A stretch of DNA of 64,000 bases from Cylindrotheca closterium (taxonomy: Eukaryota > Bacillariophyta > Bacillariophyceae > Bacillariales > Bacillariaceae), in contig CAKOGP040001714.1 in the NCBI GenBank assembly GCA_933822405.4, positions 372,001 to 436,000 of the forward strand, read 5' to 3'. The position numbers and the translations under genes are program-made. Numbering within the stretch: position 1 is the first letter of the stretch; each line of letters starts with the position of its first letter. This document shows, in pieces, positions 61,329 to 64,000 of the stretch. Under the pieces are notes generated by a model. It was given only the letters and a program-made list of their open reading frames with translations. It made no database searches and was not told the origin of the DNA.

Positions 61329-62207
61329 GACGAATGGATTGCTACTACATATACACTTGCGTGTAAACTCTTTACATTCATACACTTCGTGGGGATTTGC
61401 TACATAAACATTGGGGAACGAAAAAAAAGGATGAAACGAAAGAGGCGGTTCGTGCGCCTTTTACTCTTTGATACTCTGCAAAAATCATATGAGAGGTTCC
61501 AAGGCCTGCCCACTAGGCCATCATTCGACTTGCGCAAACACAACTATAGAAAACTGGCTCCCCAAAGCTCCTGCAAACACCTTCACCACTATGACTGTAT
61601 CCCAGTGGTGCATTGGTAATTGCTCTATTGCTGAGGGACGCCAACAATTTGCGTCACTGTAAACTAGAAACTATATTCATTGGATTCTATCATTCAAGTC
61701 CTATATATAGTTCTACATGTCTTTGGAATTCTACCAGGCAACTGCCGGCTAGAAGTTTTGGTGAAGGTACTATAGGTTCTGCTAAATGCATGTTCGGGTC
61801 TCTAGTTACTGGCTGACCTACATCGTAACAGTGCCGCTGCAACAACAAGAAGCAAAACGATATGCATTCCAACGCAACTAGCATTCAAAAACTTACGGTT
61901 GTAGTCTCAATAGAATTGTAGTGCAACTCCCACTTCTATGGGGATACTTTGTTTGATGCTGGTGGACGAAGAAACTTCCTGGGACTGCTATTCAAAAAAT
62001 TGACTTTGACTTACTTTGGGGGGAGTTCACAAAAGGGGTTCATCATCAGTCATTTTAAGAAGAAATAATATGCCACCATCACCAACCAACGAGAGTCTCA
62101 TCGTTGAGGTTTGAACTGTGTGTGTTATCGGCAGTATAGCTGAGGGAAGCCGAACCCGTGGTGCTTGGACACAATACCAACAACATCAACAACAACAACA
62201 ACAAAAT
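61329..62207. other. Intergenic, no supported gene
   Basis: Upstream region of the last TPR gene. Ends with caacaacaa-type triplets just before the start codon. No other structure noted. Confidence 0.4.
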
Positions 62208-63698
62208 ATGACCACCATCAATGGCCAGCAATTGTTTACTGGTGGGACCTTTGATTTTACGGTGCAAGAACAGAGTGTCAATTTTGACTTTTTGGACAGT
62301 GATCACGAAGATTATGACAAACTCAAAGCAACGGAATCGGCAAGGTTTACCGACAGTGGTGAAATCATTGAACCGTCAGAGGTGGGGGAGGTGGAACACT
62401 TTGTGCTGGACAATATTCAACCAGTGCAATTGCAGCCTGTGCAAACAAGTCAATTTATGGAGGATTCCGAAGAAGAAGTAGAAGAAGAAGAAGAAGAATT
62501 TGTGATAAATGAGTCGGGTGTCGGGTCCTTTGTGGTTCGTGGTTCTGGTACTGAAACTTTGGAGGAAGTTGTTGAATATGAAGAAGTTGAAGTATCTGCC
62601 AGCAGTAACTCAGACGGCAACAGCAGTTCAAGCAGCGGATCAAGCAGCAGCAGCAGCAGTTCAGGCAGCAGCAGCTCAAGTAGTGACAGCAGCTCAAGTA
62701 GCAGCAGCAGCAGCTCAGACATTGGTGGAGTTTCTCCAGTGATTTCCCCCAATAGTTCGGCCAGTGGTGGAGTTTCACCAGTGATTTCGCCTGTATCGAG
62801 CTCGCAAAAGAGCAGTCGTCAAGCCCCAGACAACCTTCTTAAGGCCCAAGAATACTTGCCAAATGTGGACGACCTTGTTGCATATACCGACGATTTGCCA
62901 CTGGAGGAAGCTCCCAGTATCAATGTTAAGCCCTCCAATATTAGTGCCGATCGCAGTGCAATACCGGACTCCTTGCCTCCGTCCTATCCGTCCTATCAAT
63001 ATACACCACCACCACCGCCACCACCCCGACAAAAACAAAAACAAAAACATCAACAACCGCTACCATCACAACCTCCACAACAACCCATGGAACGAGAAAC
63101 CATGAGGGAAAAGTCTCGCAAACTCGATACAGAAATTGCCCAGCAGTACATGGATTTGGGCAAATCGCTCAAATACAGAGGAGACTTCGAAGGAGCTGCA
63201 TTAGAACTGAACAAAGCATTAGCGCTGCGGCGGAAATGCTTGGGCAAATCCCATCCTGATACAGCCTCATCCTACTATCAATTGGGATTGCTATACTACC
63301 AATCTGGGCAGTACGATCTGGCATTTGGAGATTTGAAACGGGCCTTGACATTGGGGAGAAATGTCTGGGGGCGTCACCACGAGGATACCGCTTGTACCTA
63401 TTTTCAGCTTGGTCTCGTGCTGAATGCAAAGCAGGACTTCAAGACTGGATTGCGAGAACTGACCAAGGCGTACAATATTTTCCGAAAAACCATGGGCCCG
63501 GATCATCCAGCCACAGCTCGAACGCTGCAATACATGGGAGACTCGCATGCGGGGATGAGCGACACCGTCGGGGCTGTAGTCCACTATAGCAAAGCGTTGG
63601 CGATCCAGATGGTTACCATGGGAAAGCATCACCCACAGACTGTTGAAACGTTTCAAAAGATGACGATGGAAATGAACAAACCTGGGCGGAGCAGGTGA
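62208..63698 (+). CDS. TPR protein with Ser-rich acidic N-terminus
   Basis: A 496-residue protein from the ATG at 62208. The frame is open from 62118, where the added residues are mainly Gln and may be UTR. The N-terminal half is acidic, with poly-Glu (about residues 85-100) and then more than 40 Ser/Gly/Asp residues, followed by two near-copies of GGVSPVISP and a poly-Pro stretch (TPPPPPPPRQKQKQK). The C-terminal 150 residues are kinesin-light-chain-type TPRs: DLGKSLKYRGDFEGAALELN, SSYYQLGLLYYQSGQYDLAF, CTYFQLGLVLNAKQDFKTGL and ARTLQYMGDSHAGM, with the G-x-x-H-P linkers. It is an intracellular adaptor by inference. The Ser/acidic region looks like a kinase-target linker. Confidence 0.8.
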   Translation: MTTINGQQLFTGGTFDFTVQEQSVNFDFLDSDHEDYDKLKATESARFTDSGEIIEPSEVGEVEHFVLDNIQPVQLQPVQTSQFMEDSEEEVEEEEEEFVINESGVGSFVVRGSGTETLEEVVEYEEVEVSASSNSDGNSSSSSGSSSSSSSSGSSSSSSDSSSSSSSSSSDIGGVSPVISPNSSASGGVSPVISPVSSSQKSSRQAPDNLLKAQEYLPNVDDLVAYTDDLPLEEAPSINVKPSNISADRSAIPDSLPPSYPSYQYTPPPPPPPRQKQKQKHQQPLPSQPPQQPMERETMREKSRKLDTEIAQQYMDLGKSLKYRGDFEGAALELNKALALRRKCLGKSHPDTASSYYQLGLLYYQSGQYDLAFGDLKRALTLGRNVWGRHHEDTACTYFQLGLVLNAKQDFKTGLRELTKAYNIFRKTMGPDHPATARTLQYMGDSHAGMSDTVGAVVHYSKALAIQMVTMGKHHPQTVETFQKMTMEMNKPGRSR

Positions 63699-64000
63699 AC
63701 AATGAATGCCGACTGTCACCAGAATTATTCAACCTGCAAGATTATGTCGGTAGGCGCGCCGAGAAAACGGATTCCTTTCACCATTCATGGATGTGCCATG
63801 TGTGCACTCAAGGCATGAGAACGATTTCGTGCAGTGAGTCAGTTGCTTGACACCAGTCAAATCACAATACAGACTTTTTAAAACTTTCCATTACTACGCT
63901 ACACCCGAAGCACGATATAACATTTTGTTCATGATGGCTCCCAATGCTCGATCTCTGTAGTCAATCACTGGTACTATTTTTAAGCTCTTTCGAAGAATAT
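63699..64000. other. Right-edge flank, no gene seen
   Basis: 3' flank of the TPR gene up to the window edge. No frame or repeat I can support. Confidence 0.4.

Overview
The window is nuclear DNA of a stramenopile alga, most likely a raphid pennate diatom. The evidence is in the genes. Compact GT-AG introns (73 to 146 bp) can be placed in seven genes. Several proteins carry the secondary-plastid presequence style of diatoms, a signal peptide followed by an Ala-Phe step (QAF, IEAF, DAF). There is a DUF6824-type protein, a leucine-rich-repeat receptor with a long N-terminal tail, BspA-type repeats with ankyrins, and kinesin-light-chain-like TPR proteins. Species cannot be read from the sequence. 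A run of ten N at 9222-9231 marks a scaffold join.

Layout, left to right. 0-3 kb: the 5' part of a plastid-type membrane protein gene leaving the left edge, then a head-to-head pair of small unrecognised paralogues (1358-2891). 3.8 kb: a perfect 51-bp inverted repeat. 4.3-9.1 kb: a small acidic secreted protein, an organelle-type 5'-3' exonuclease and an alpha/beta hydrolase. 9.5-15.3 kb: a TPR-like protein, a SpoU-like methyltransferase and a GH30 glucosylceramidase-like enzyme with a lectin-like insertion. 16.6-19.1 kb: two tandem 118-residue paralogues and a repeat field. 19.4-27.4 kb: an Asn/Gly/Tyr-rich secreted protein, plastid release factor RF1, a BRCT/J-domain protein with an OTU-protease-like C-terminus, and a CRAL-TRIO/DUF6824 protein. 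29.2-35.7 kb: a calpain-type protease, a thylakoid-lumen cyclophilin-like protein, a coiled-coil protein and an unnamed 188-residue protein.

36.8-49.1 kb is the most structured part. A tandem segmental duplication of about 3.4 kb gives two L-lactate permease-family genes. The first copy carries a truncated, decayed 3' end of the adjacent LRR receptor gene, and the intact 1853-residue receptor lies beyond the second copy. The permeases show near-identical blocks separated by diverged ones, which suggests gene conversion. 49.1-53 kb is gene-poor with small repeats and hairpins. 53-63.7 kb is gene-dense again: BspA-LRR/ankyrin, TauD-type dioxygenase, plastid LON-substrate-domain protein, TPR protein, lumenal peroxiredoxin Q, a small helical protein and a second TPR protein.

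The genes do not form an operon or an obvious pathway. The one recurring theme is plastid biology: RF1, lumenal cyclophilin-like protein, lumenal PrxQ, LON-domain protein, alpha/beta hydrolase and the left-edge protein. The best leads for something new are the BRCT/J/OTU-like fusion, the two private small-protein pairs, the 51-bp perfect hairpin, the permease duplication and the lectin insertion in the GH30 enzyme.
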